Assembly: GCA_028821405.1 (NCBI GenBank)
Contig: JAPPGK010000056.1
Location: 176,494-240,493 of the forward strand
DNA from: Gammaproteobacteria bacterium
GTDB taxonomy: Bacteria; Pseudomonadota; Gammaproteobacteria; Pseudomonadales; Azotimanducaceae
Length of the DNA: 64,000 bases
Reading direction: 5' to 3'
How positions within the stretch are numbered: the stretch's first letter is position 1; each line of letters starts with the position of its first letter. A program made the translations under genes and the position numbers. Below the pieces are notes generated by a model. The model saw only the letters and a list, made by a program, of their open reading frames with translations, was not told where the DNA came from and did no database searches. Below, piece after piece: positions 1 to 8,437 of the stretch.

Positions 1-1024
1 AGCGCGCCAGTTCCCGACCGGCATTTGCCGCCACGATTTCCACGTTCGTATCCAGCATCCAGTCGTCCAGCGCGAGGTCGCGCAGGATCCGTACCAACTC
101 GTGGTCGGCGGCGGTCGCGTCCACGAACGCCTGCACGTGGTGACCCCGGAACAACATGACGTAGAACGAACTGATGACCTGGGCCGCGCCCAGCGTGTCA
201 GCGAGGGCGGCGTCCCAGCGTGACAGCCACGACTTCGCCTCCGGAAGATATCGCGCCATCTGGTTGGCGCCGTCCATAAGCAATGCCGCTTGCCACATCG
301 CATCGGCCAAGTGCGCCTCCGTCTCGTCGTAGAAGTGGGCGTTGTCCGTGAAGGCGTCGAGGACGCCGGTCACAGCAGCGGTGATGTCGTCGTCGGGCTC
401 GGACCAGTCGAGCTCGTCTCCTTCGTAGAACTCGACGTAGAACCCGGCCCGCAGGAACAGGAAAAGCTCCTGCATGTTGCTCGTATTGGTGCCGTCGTAG
501 GCCACCGCGAGCGGCGTCGCCGCCTCGGCGACATCGATCATGTTCTGCTTGCCGAAGGCGGCGAAGCGCGAGGCCGCCGTCGAGAACAGGCGGTTGATGC
601 AGCGGAACGGCGTCGTCCGGATGTGCTCGACCAGGGCATCGCCGGTCTTGGTCGCGAACGCGTCGTCGTCGCATTCCTCTTCGCCGAGGCCGTGCGCGGC
701 GCGGCCATGGCCGAACGCGACATCGAACACGCGCCGCTCCTTCGGATCGAGCAGACGCGGCGGCGGCTCCTGCGGGGTGCGCCGGCTCCGGGAGACGCCC
801 TTGTCTCGGGAGACTCCTATGATGCGCAGCTTGTCCCCGACGGCCATCACCCGTTCGGGCGTGATGTCCGCCGGCCATGCGTGGTCCTCCCCGCCCCACG
901 CCGGGTTGCCCGCCAGCGCGAGGCAGCCTGACGCCAGAACGGCGCCAACCGTTGCCCTCGAGCGGCCGATGAAGCGACCGGGTCGGTCTTTCGAAACCGC
1001 GCTCTCACGAAGAATCGAAGCCAA
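1..1024 (-). CDS. Peptidase M9 (collagenase) N-terminal domain lipoprotein, 3' end outside window
   Basis: The reading frame is open from the left edge to about 1040 on the minus strand, so only the N-terminal ~340 residues are present. A short lipobox-like signal (VLASGCLAL) suggests export as a lipoprotein. It matches the M9 collagenase N-terminal (activator) domain: CINRLFSTA, then MQELFLFLRAGFYVEFY, then VMLFRGHHVQAFV, and NAGREL near the edge. The zinc HExxH catalytic part would lie outside the window. No ATG is available at the 5' end. A TTG at 1024 with GGGAG upstream, or a GTG at 1039 directly after an in-frame stop, are the plausible starts. Family assignment is firm; start and substrate (collagen or another protein) are inferred. 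Confidence 0.8.
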   Translation of the reverse strand, partial: MASILRESAVSKDRPGRFIGRSRATVGAVLASGCLALAGNPAWGGEDHAWPADITPERVMAVGDKLRIIGVSRDKGVSRSRRTPQEPPPRLLDPKERRVFDVAFGHGRAAHGLGEEECDDDAFATKTGDALVEHIRTTPFRCINRLFSTAASRFAAFGKQNMIDVAEAATPLAVAYDGTNTSNMQELFLFLRAGFYVEFYEGDELDWSEPDDDITAAVTGVLDAFTDNAHFYDETEAHLADAMWQAALLMDGANQMARYLPEAKSWLSRWDAALADTLGAAQVISSFYVMLFRGHHVQAFVDATAADHELVRILRDLALDDWMLDTNVEIVAANAGRELAR

Positions 1025-1039
1025 GGGGTCCGCTCCCAC

Positions 1040-1548
1040 TCACCGTAATGGGGCCGGGCCGGAGCACCCGACCCCAGAAGGGTATTATCAGGCTACGAGG
1101 CGCGAACTTCAGTTCTTATACGGTGATCTACGCGCGTTTTTTTGTATTATTTTGGTTTCTTTCAATTGCTTGGGGCTACAAATCGAGCCAGCAGCCGGAC
1201 ACCCGGCCTTTCTCCCCAGCCGCGCTGCGCCGGATTCCGATCGCACTTCGGAAGCTTGTCGATGGACGAGAGGATCCGGCCGAGGGGCATCTGGGCGACA
1301 CCCGGTGGCCCGCTTCACATGGGCACGTTGATCAACCTGCGGCGCATCGCCCCGGGATGTGTTGGCGGCCGACTCCGCGCCATCAACGGCGCTAGCACGT
1401 GGGCGGTCTGGCGGCGTGTCCCGTCCCGTGATGGTTGTTGTCGGAGTCGGAGGCGTGGGCGACGCTAATGTGGCGGATCCCTCCCGACCACGTTGGACAG
1501 TTCCCGTCTCGCGGAGTAGCCTGATCTGCTACCCCTCGTCGATCCGAA
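1040..1548. other. Intergenic region with AT-rich tract and possible receptor-gene relic
   Basis: About 500 bases without a convincing gene. Positions roughly 1110-1195 are strikingly AT-rich for this window, with a T7 run near 1137-1143, and could hold the promoters for the divergent collagenase-like and TonB receptor genes. Around 1314-1350 the plus strand resembles the 3' end of the downstream receptor gene (see the separate pseudogene entry). No RNA gene or clear hairpin was seen. Confidence 0.5.
1314..1350 (+). pseudogene. Possible relic of a TonB receptor 3' end
   Basis: Translating this stretch gives HMGTLINLRRI, close to HMGTLTDPRRI at the C-terminus of the receptor encoded at 1549-4173 (DNA 4101-4145). 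By eye about 30 of 37 bases agree. No similarity is evident upstream of it, so at most a short degraded tail of a second copy survives. It may equally be a chance match. Confidence 0.3.
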
Positions 1549-4173
1549 ATGAGTGAACCCATGGATGCCAAGACCCCCTTTTACTGTCTGCCGTTCGTAC
1601 TTTCTGGCTTGCCCGGCCTAGCGGCTGACCAAACGCCCGGATCAAGCGAAAACAGGCTCATCGAAGAAATCATCGTCACGGCGGAGAAACGGGAAGAGAG
1701 ACTGCTCGACGTGCCGCTCACCATGTCCGCGTTCAGCGAGCAGATGATCGAAGAACTCGGCATGACAAACCCGAACGACATCGAGCAGCTTGTTCCGGGT
1801 CTGCAGTTCGGCGACAACGGCGAGCAGGTCGGCCAGGGAACCGTCATCCGCGGCATCGGTTCTCGACTCGCCGGGGAGACCCACTCGGATCTGGCGGTCG
1901 CCACCTATGTCGACGGCGTGTACACCATCGGCACATACGGGGTCGCGCCGAACCTGTTCGATGTCGAACGGATCGAAGTGGCGCGCGGTCCCCAAGGCAC
2001 GCTGAACGGGCGGAACTCGATCGCCGGATCGATCAGCTACTTCACCAAGCGGCCTACCGATGAATGGGACTCGCTGTTTCAGGTGGAGTTCACGGACCAG
2101 ACAACCCAACGCTACAACGTGGCTTTCGGCGGCCCACTAGTCGGCAACCTTAGCTTCCGCATCAACGGCGGCTTCTACACCGGCGGCGGCGCCCAGGAGA
2201 ACAGCGGACTTGGCGGCGACTACGCGGCGCCGGACCAGACGAGCTTCACCCCGCAGTTGCGCTACAAGTCGGATCGTCTGGATGTGAACGTGCGACTTGC
2301 GCTCGTCAACGACGACGGATCACCCCGGATGCAGGTTCCGCTATCGGAGAGGAACCGCACGCTGGAGTGCATCGTGGATCCCCTTTCCCTCGACGAGGAG
2401 CCCGAATGCGAAACCAATGTCTGGTATCTCTACACGCAGCCCCTGCCTTCGGTACCCGAGGGTTGTGCCCCCGGAACACCGGGTTTCGAATGCGGCGACA
2501 TCTCGAACAAACTGCACGTCAACCGCCCCGGAATATCAGGGAGCGAAGGTGACCAACGGACGGTCAGTGCCGAATACCAGCTCACGGATTCCTTCTCGCT
2601 ACGCTACAACTACGGAAGCACCGACAACTTCCAGCAGGTGACCCGCGACAACGACTTCACCAATCGGGTCGGCAGTTCGGCCGACCCGCTTCTGTCCGCC
2701 GATGCCGGGGTTCCTTTCGACGACGTGGTCCTCGGTGTGACCTACGACTACACCGAAGAGTCCCACGAGTTGCAGCTCCTATCCGAGCTTGATGGCGACC
2801 TGAACTTCATTGCCGGGGTTTTCCGATACAACAATCACACAACCTGGAGTGTGCCGGTGTGGAACTACGGGAGTTCGTTCCGTTTCCAGAATGCCGATGA
2901 GGCAGCCGTGGCGGCGTCACCGATTTTCGGTTTCGTACCGGTATCCAATTGCCAGGATGTGCTGACCAACGTCATCGAGGGATTCGGCATCGGCGTATCC
3001 CGAGGCGGACGCGATGTCGCCCAGGGTTGGGATTGCCCCCAAGGTAACGACCACACGCAATTCTTTCTGTTCTCGACTAACGGCGGGTCGACGACGAATG
3101 CGGCCTTCGTCAATGCCGAGTACCAGGTCAACGAACAATGGCAGGTATCCGGCGGTCTGCGCTACACGGAGGATGAGAAGGAACAACTCTTCGACGGTGG
3201 CTGGATCATCTTTCCGATCGGCGGTGTGCCATTAATCCTGTATTTCGATGACTCGGATCTGAAGAAGCGAACCTGGGGAAAGACCATCGGCCATGTCAGC
3301 CTTGAATATGCACCGGTGCCTGATCAGTTGATCTACGGTCGTCTGTCCACCGGCTACCGGGCAGGCGGGTTCAACACGTTTTCTCCGGGTGCGCCAACCG
3401 ACCCTATCAAGGAAGAGACGCTCGTCAACTACGAAATCGGCATGAAGGGTTTGTACCTGGACCGTCGGCTCCAGCTCACGGCGGCGGCGTTCTACAACGA
3501 CTATTCGGACTACCAGATCAACGGCACGAAGGAGAACCCCAACCCGATCATCCCGCCGACAGCGGACTCTCCGCTCATCGAGTTCACCGACAATATCGAG
3601 AGCAACAAGATCTGGGGCGCCGAGGCCGAGTTCATCTACCAGGCCAACGAGAACTGGCGTTTGAGCGGCTATTACGCTTGGCTGGGTTCGGAGATCGGCG
3701 CGCACTCGGAGGTTGTCCGGGGCGATCCGAATCCGACCTATGGGGTCTGGGAGCACCTCGACTTCGAGACCGGCGAACCCAGGGTCAGCGCTTACGTACT
3801 ACCCACGGACATGACCGGGAACGAGCTCCCGATGCAGCCTAAGCACAAATTCGCAGTGACGGCGGCATACTCGAGACCACTCGATTTCGGCGGCGACTTG
3901 CTGCTTTTGTCAACCTACAGTTGGACCGGCGAGCGGCACGCGGACCTGAACAACTCGCCATTGGCCGATCTGGAGGCCTATGGCCGATTGGACCTGAGGG
4001 GTACGTGGACCTCGCCCAATGGAAGCCTCTCCACAACGCTTTTTGTCCAAAACGCTCTCGACAAGATCGGTTTGATCGAGTTTTTGCAGCGGTCGACAAA
4101 CAGCAGCGTGCCTCATATGGGCACCTTGACCGACCCGCGGCGAATCGGCCTGCAGGTGCGTTGGCGCCCGTAG
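1549..4173 (+). CDS. TonB-dependent receptor
   Basis: Outer-membrane active transporter of 874 residues that imports a ligand using TonB energy. After a short hydrophobic leader, a TonB box-like segment (EEIIVTAEKREE, about residues 38-49) precedes a plug domain with the typical GTVIRGIG and VERIEVARGPQGTLNGRNS stretches. A 22-strand barrel follows with NYEIGMKG and the C-terminal VRWRP. The type resembles the siderophore/carbohydrate receptors expanded in sphingomonads and gammaproteobacteria. ATG at 1549 or 1561 could start it; neither has a strong ribosome site. A PhyH oxygenase and a PLP decarboxylase follow within 120 bases, suggesting a shared substrate. The stop codon lies in a copy of the dispersed palindromic repeat. 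Ligand unknown. Confidence 0.92.
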   Translation: MSEPMDAKTPFYCLPFVLSGLPGLAADQTPGSSENRLIEEIIVTAEKREERLLDVPLTMSAFSEQMIEELGMTNPNDIEQLVPGLQFGDNGEQVGQGTVIRGIGSRLAGETHSDLAVATYVDGVYTIGTYGVAPNLFDVERIEVARGPQGTLNGRNSIAGSISYFTKRPTDEWDSLFQVEFTDQTTQRYNVAFGGPLVGNLSFRINGGFYTGGGAQENSGLGGDYAAPDQTSFTPQLRYKSDRLDVNVRLALVNDDGSPRMQVPLSERNRTLECIVDPLSLDEEPECETNVWYLYTQPLPSVPEGCAPGTPGFECGDISNKLHVNRPGISGSEGDQRTVSAEYQLTDSFSLRYNYGSTDNFQQVTRDNDFTNRVGSSADPLLSADAGVPFDDVVLGVTYDYTEESHELQLLSELDGDLNFIAGVFRYNNHTTWSVPVWNYGSSFRFQNADEAAVAASPIFGFVPVSNCQDVLTNVIEGFGIGVSRGGRDVAQGWDCPQGNDHTQFFLFSTNGGSTTNAAFVNAEYQVNEQWQVSGGLRYTEDEKEQLFDGGWIIFPIGGVPLILYFDDSDLKKRTWGKTIGHVSLEYAPVPDQLIYGRLSTGYRAGGFNTFSPGAPTDPIKEETLVNYEIGMKGLYLDRRLQLTAAAFYNDYSDYQINGTKENPNPIIPPTADSPLIEFTDNIESNKIWGAEAEFIYQANENWRLSGYYAWLGSEIGAHSEVVRGDPNPTYGVWEHLDFETGEPRVSAYVLPTDMTGNELPMQPKHKFAVTAAYSRPLDFGGDLLLLSTYSWTGERHADLNNSPLADLEAYGRLDLRGTWTSPNGSLSTTLFVQNALDKIGLIEFLQRSTNSSVPHMGTLTDPRRIGLQVRWRP

Positions 4174-4205
4174 GCCACGGGCTTGTCCCGTCCCGCGCCG
4201 ACGCC
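4168..4205 (-). repeat. Dispersed palindromic repeat, copy 1
   Basis: On the minus strand this reads GGCGCGGGACGGGACAAGC followed by CCGTGGCCTACGG, matching the core found at 22775-22800. It overlaps the receptor stop codon, so the repeat supplies the last codons of that gene. Confidence 0.55.
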
Positions 4206-4252
4206 AATGGATCCGTAGGGCGGTCCCGTCGCCAGCCAAGCCCCGTCGCAAT

Positions 4253-5341
4253 ATGACCGAGACATCTTGGACTGCCTATGCCGAAGCGGGTGTCAAGCGT
4301 GCACTCGCGCTCGACAACAGGGGTCCGGTCCGCCTTGACGACGACGGACACCTTGTTCAGGACATCCTCGATGGCTATCGCAAGAATGGCTTCTACGTCT
4401 TCACCGGCGTGCTAGACGGGGAAGAGATCGGCGACTTGAAGGCGGAGTTCGACGAAGTACTCGACAACGTCCCGACCGAATCGAATGGCGACACCGACCG
4501 CTACGGTCGGCCGTCGCCGTTCGGTGGCTATTTCACCATGGTCGAGGACGAAGACGACCCGGACGCACCGGCCCGGGTGTCGCTGCTTTCGCATCCGTTC
4601 ATCTACATGGAATCGACCCTGAGGGTCTACGCGCACCCCAAGATCCTCGCCATCGCGGAGAGCCTATATGGACCGGATTTCGTGCCGTTCCACGAGGGCA
4701 TCTTCTACAAGGCACCCGGCAACGGGTTTTCTACCCGCTGGCATCAGGACGGACGTACGCATTGGACCGAGCAGGGCGAAGCCCTGGAGCGGCCGGACGG
4801 CAGCGGGAAATGCCATGGCTACAACATGAGCGTGTCCTGGTCCAACTGCACGGCTGAGAACTGCCTTTGGGTGGTCCCGGGCAGCCATCGACGATGGCTA
4901 TTAGCGAAAGGCGGCAAGTTCCCGCCGATCACCGAGCGGTTGCCAGACGCCGCACCCATGCTCCTCGAACCCGGCGATTGCGGCATCGTCAACCGCAGCG
5001 CGTTGCATGGCTCATACCCCAACAAGTCGGCCGAACGTCGGGTCACCATGGTGCTCGGCTTTCACAAACGAAGTTCGGCGATCGGCGCGACGACAACGAA
5101 CGTACACGCCTTCAAGCAACCGGGGACGGACACCAAGAAGATCACCTATTCCGAGGACTACGTGCTACGGCGAGCGCGCATGATCCCGCTGGCGATCGAC
5201 GCGCGGCGCCAGCACCGCCCAGGCGAGACGCCCTTCAAATACCAGGGAACCTACATGGGCAACGCGACGTGGGACGAAAAGACGCGTACCGAGATACGCC
5301 GCGAAGGCGACGAGTACTGGCGACGGGACATCACTCTTTGA
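4253..5341 (+). CDS. Phytanoyl-CoA dioxygenase (PhyH) family protein
   Basis: Predicted Fe(II)/2-oxoglutarate-dependent hydroxylase of 362 residues, cytoplasmic (no signal). The double-stranded beta-helix core shows the iron ligands: HxD as H164-Q-D166 in TRWHQDGRTHW, and a distal histidine H252 in LHGSYPNKSAERR, with an arginine about ten residues on for 2-oxoglutarate. A PGSH motif at about 209-212 is typical of the family. It lies 79 bases after the TonB receptor and is followed by a PLP decarboxylase; the three genes may be co-transcribed. Substrates in this family range from acyl-CoAs to amino-acid derivatives and small natural products, so the reaction is not assignable. Confidence 0.9.
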   Translation: MTETSWTAYAEAGVKRALALDNRGPVRLDDDGHLVQDILDGYRKNGFYVFTGVLDGEEIGDLKAEFDEVLDNVPTESNGDTDRYGRPSPFGGYFTMVEDEDDPDAPARVSLLSHPFIYMESTLRVYAHPKILAIAESLYGPDFVPFHEGIFYKAPGNGFSTRWHQDGRTHWTEQGEALERPDGSGKCHGYNMSVSWSNCTAENCLWVVPGSHRRWLLAKGGKFPPITERLPDAAPMLLEPGDCGIVNRSALHGSYPNKSAERRVTMVLGFHKRSSAIGATTTNVHAFKQPGTDTKKITYSEDYVLRRARMIPLAIDARRQHRPGETPFKYQGTYMGNATWDEKTRTEIRREGDEYWRRDITL

Positions 5342-5459
5342 CGCGGATCGGCGCGAGTGACCGCTCGGTCAGTTGTGATTGGTGGAGTGCGGACGGGGGC
5401 CGAGGTCGCGTAACATCAGGCAACCCGCGCTGTCGAGTCGACAACATCGGATTCTAGGA

Positions 5460-6893
5460 ATGGCAGAAGGGCAACGGGACCGATTGGGAATGACGCCGCA
5501 GGCGATGCGGCGATTGGCGGCCAGGGCCGTGGAAGTGCTGGTCGACCGCATCGGCGGGCTCGACAGCGCGAATGCCTGGGACGGCGAGTTCCGCGAGGTC
5601 CTTGCGGAACAGTTCGGGGGCCCGCCACCGGAAGACGGGCGGCCTGCGGAAGAGGTCCTGGAGCAGGCCGTGCGGGACGTCCTCCCGTACGCAGCTCGGC
5701 TTGATCATCCCCGGTTCTTCGGTTTCGTACCCTCGTCTCCCACCTGGCCCGGAATCGTCGCGGACTTCCTCGCGGCGGGCTTCAACATCAACTCGTGTAC
5801 GTGGCTGGTGTCGAGCGGGACCAGCCAACTTGAACTCGTCGTCGTGGACTGGATGCGGGGCTGGATCGGCTATCCGGAATCCGCCGGTGGGCTGCTGACA
5901 AGCGGCGGCTCCGCGGCGAGCGTTGAAGCGTTGGTCGCGGCACGGGACGCAGCGGGACATCCGAGTCAACCCACGGTCTATATGAGCGACCAGAGCCACA
6001 GCGCCCTGAAACGGGCCGCGTGGATCACCGGCGTGCGCCGCGAACATACCCGCATTGTGCCCTCCGACGACGATTTCCGCATGGACATGGCCGAGTTGCG
6101 CCACCAGGTTGCCGAGGACCGCGCACACGGTCTTGAGCCCGTCGCCATATGCGCCAACGCGGGCACGCCCAGCACCGGCGCGATCGACCCGTTGAGCGAA
6201 ATGGCCGACTACTGCAGGGCGGAAGGCGTGTGGTTGCACGTCGACGCCGCCTACGGTGGATTCGCCCTGGTGACGGACCACGGCAGGGAGCGGCTCGGCG
6301 GTATCGACAAGGCGGACTCCGTGGGGATGGACGCGCACAAGTGGTTTTTCCAGCCCTACGAGGCAGGCGCGCTCATGGTCAGGAACGCACGCCACCTCGA
6401 AGGCGCTTTCGCGATCGGCCACGATGTCCTGCAGGACACCGTGTGGGGCGCGAACCACCCGAACTTTGCGGATCGGGGCATTCAACTGAGTCGTATGGCG
6501 CGGGCGCTGAAGATCTGGATGTCCGTACAGACGTTCGGGATGGCGAGATTTCGCGAGGCGGTGCAGAACGGATTGGACTTGGCGCATCGGGCTGCGGAAT
6601 ACATCGAGTCCAGTGCGATGCTTCAGTTGATGGCGCCCGTGGCGCTCGGCATCGTGTGCTTCCGGGTCAACGCCGTCGACCGCGGATGCGATGAGGCAAC
6701 CTTGGAGCGGGTCAACAGGGAGGTTCTGGCGCGGGCGTTCTGGGACGAGTTGGCATTCTTCTCGTCCACATCGCTGAAAGGGGTTTTCTCGCTACGACTG
6801 TGCATCGTGAACCACACGACGACCTGGGAGGACGTGTCGATGACGCTCGATCGCGTGGTTCAGCTCGGCGAGGATGCTTTGGCCGAGCCGTAG
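5460..6893 (+). CDS. PLP-dependent group II decarboxylase (aromatic-L-amino-acid decarboxylase-like)
   Basis: Fold-type I PLP enzyme of 477 residues that should decarboxylate an amino acid. Visible motifs are LTSGGSAASVEAL (cofactor phosphate region), VDAAYGGF with the PLP-nitrogen aspartate D262, and the Schiff-base lysine K294 in MDAHKWFF. The N-terminal LDHPRFFGFVPS is typical of the family. ATG at 5460 is preferred; an in-frame TTG at 5379 would add 27 low-complexity residues. The neighbouring receptor and oxygenase suggest processing of an imported amino acid or amine precursor. Substrate (aromatic, diaminobutyrate or other) cannot be chosen from sequence. Its stop is next to a repeat-like segment. 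Confidence 0.88.
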   Translation: MAEGQRDRLGMTPQAMRRLAARAVEVLVDRIGGLDSANAWDGEFREVLAEQFGGPPPEDGRPAEEVLEQAVRDVLPYAARLDHPRFFGFVPSSPTWPGIVADFLAAGFNINSCTWLVSSGTSQLELVVVDWMRGWIGYPESAGGLLTSGGSAASVEALVAARDAAGHPSQPTVYMSDQSHSALKRAAWITGVRREHTRIVPSDDDFRMDMAELRHQVAEDRAHGLEPVAICANAGTPSTGAIDPLSEMADYCRAEGVWLHVDAAYGGFALVTDHGRERLGGIDKADSVGMDAHKWFFQPYEAGALMVRNARHLEGAFAIGHDVLQDTVWGANHPNFADRGIQLSRMARALKIWMSVQTFGMARFREAVQNGLDLAHRAAEYIESSAMLQLMAPVALGIVCFRVNAVDRGCDEATLERVNREVLARAFWDELAFFSSTSLKGVFSLRLCIVNHTTTWEDVSMTLDRVVQLGEDALAEP

Positions 6894-6920
6894 GGGCGTC
6901 CCCAAGCCGGGAGGGCGCCT
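6884..6920 (-). repeat. Dispersed palindromic repeat, weak copy
   Basis: Read on the minus strand it contains GGGACGCCCCTACGGCTCGG preceded by GGCGCCCTCCCGGC, like the right-hand module of the stronger copies. It lies between the convergent decarboxylase and sulfatase genes and may act as a bidirectional terminator. Confidence 0.35.
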
Positions 6921-8314
6921 CACCGACCGGCCATGAGCGCTTCCGGGACCGGTTTCCGCAACACCGTGTCGTCGACGGCGCCCCGTCCACCGGTCCGTTG
7001 GCTTCTTCCGGGCCACAGGTCCCAGTCGCCGAGTTGCTCCCTGGTCCCGCGCCAGGAGTCGCCGCAGCCCGACATGGTCCGAAGCAGCAACGCGTCCATC
7101 TCGGCAACGAGCCTTTCGTTCAGACCGACCAGGTTGTTCTCCTCGAATGGGTCGTTCTCAAGGTCGAACAGAATCCACGGCGCCGCTTCGGTTCGAGCAT
7201 AGTTGTACCGCGCCGTTCGGATTCCCCGCCATCCGGGCCACGCCACATAGCCATGCTGCATCGCCAGGTACACCAACTCCTGGGCAGGTTTCCCGCCCCG
7301 CAGCGCAGCTGAGCAGTCGACGCCGTCCAAACCCTCGGGCACGTCAATGCCGGCAAGTCCGCATAGTGTTGGAAAGATGTCCGGGGCGCCGAACGGCATC
7401 GCCAGCGTGGAATTCGCCTCGATCCTCGCCGGCCAGCGAACCAGGAAGGGAACCTGGGACGACTCCCGGTAGGGCCAGTGTTTCGAATACAGGCCCTGGC
7501 TGCCCAGCATCTCGCCGTGGTCCGAGGTGAATATCACGATGGTGTCGTCAGCCTGACCGCATTCCTCCAACGCCTGCATCAGCCGGCCGAACTCCGCATC
7601 GACCTGGGAAATCAGCCCGTAGTAGTGCGCATAGTTGGCGTTCAAGCCCGCCATCTCTTCGTCGTGGTAGAGCTTCCAGGTCGTCGGATGTTTGCCTAGT
7701 TCTCGATCCAGATAGGGTTCGACATACCGAGCGGGCGCGACGAGGGGCGGATGGGGCGGATACCACGAAAGGAAGAGACACCAGGGCGTGTCGCCGTCCT
7801 GCCTTTTGATGAAGTCGATGGCCCTGTTCGTTTCCGCCTCGGTGCGATCGGTGCCTTCACCCACCTCGGCATCCCGACTGTTGATCGCGTGATCCCGATT
7901 GGGATTGTTGTGTCTGCCCTTTATCCCCACGAACCACTCGTCATCGAACCCCAAACGCATGGGATGGCCGGCGTCGAGGCGCATCTCCTCCCCGACATGC
8001 CACTTTCCGATATATCCACATCGATAGCCCGCATCATTGAACGTTCGCCCGATGAGCGGGTAACGACTCAGATCCGGGTAGCAGTTGTTCGTCGTCACAC
8101 CCGTGTGATGCCCATACAAGCCCGTCATGAGCATCACTCGATAGGGCGTACAGACCGGCGAGTTCGAAACGGCGGCCTCCATCCGCAATCCCTCGCCCGC
8201 CAGGGCATCGAGATTGGGCGTCAGCAGATCTTCGTCGCCATCGGCACACCCGATCGCCGAGGCGCGCTGCTGATCGGAGAACACATAAAGAACGTTGGGT
8301 AGTCTAGATGCCAT
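6920..8314 (-). CDS. Sulfatase (alkaline phosphatase superfamily), no signal peptide
   Basis: Hydrolase of sulfate esters, 464 residues. The formylglycine motif is CTPYR in SPVCTPYRVMLMTG (Cys 55 from this start). N-terminal NVLYVFSDQQR carries the metal-binding aspartate, GKWHVGEE the conserved lysine/histidine, and FTSDHGEMLG the second metal site. The choline/aryl-sulfatase subgroup is likely. No signal peptide is visible, suggesting a cytoplasmic enzyme that acts after uptake. ATG at 8314 is preferred to the GTG at 8323. It is divergent from the purine permease across a 120-base gap. A formylglycine-generating enzyme, needed for maturation, is not encoded in the window. Confidence 0.92.
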   Translation of the reverse strand: MASRLPNVLYVFSDQQRASAIGCADGDEDLLTPNLDALAGEGLRMEAAVSNSPVCTPYRVMLMTGLYGHHTGVTTNNCYPDLSRYPLIGRTFNDAGYRCGYIGKWHVGEEMRLDAGHPMRLGFDDEWFVGIKGRHNNPNRDHAINSRDAEVGEGTDRTEAETNRAIDFIKRQDGDTPWCLFLSWYPPHPPLVAPARYVEPYLDRELGKHPTTWKLYHDEEMAGLNANYAHYYGLISQVDAEFGRLMQALEECGQADDTIVIFTSDHGEMLGSQGLYSKHWPYRESSQVPFLVRWPARIEANSTLAMPFGAPDIFPTLCGLAGIDVPEGLDGVDCSAALRGGKPAQELVYLAMQHGYVAWPGWRGIRTARYNYARTEAAPWILFDLENDPFEENNLVGLNERLVAEMDALLLRTMSGCGDSWRGTREQLGDWDLWPGRSQRTGGRGAVDDTVLRKPVPEALMAGR

Positions 8315-8437
8315 CCTTGCCACTCTCTGGGTTCATGGTTGTAGACGGCGGTCCATGTGTTTCCCGCACGGCCGGGGGACCTTCGGCGGCGAACGACCGT
8401 TCGCGACCGTCGAGGTCGCCGCGTTAGTATCGTCGGA

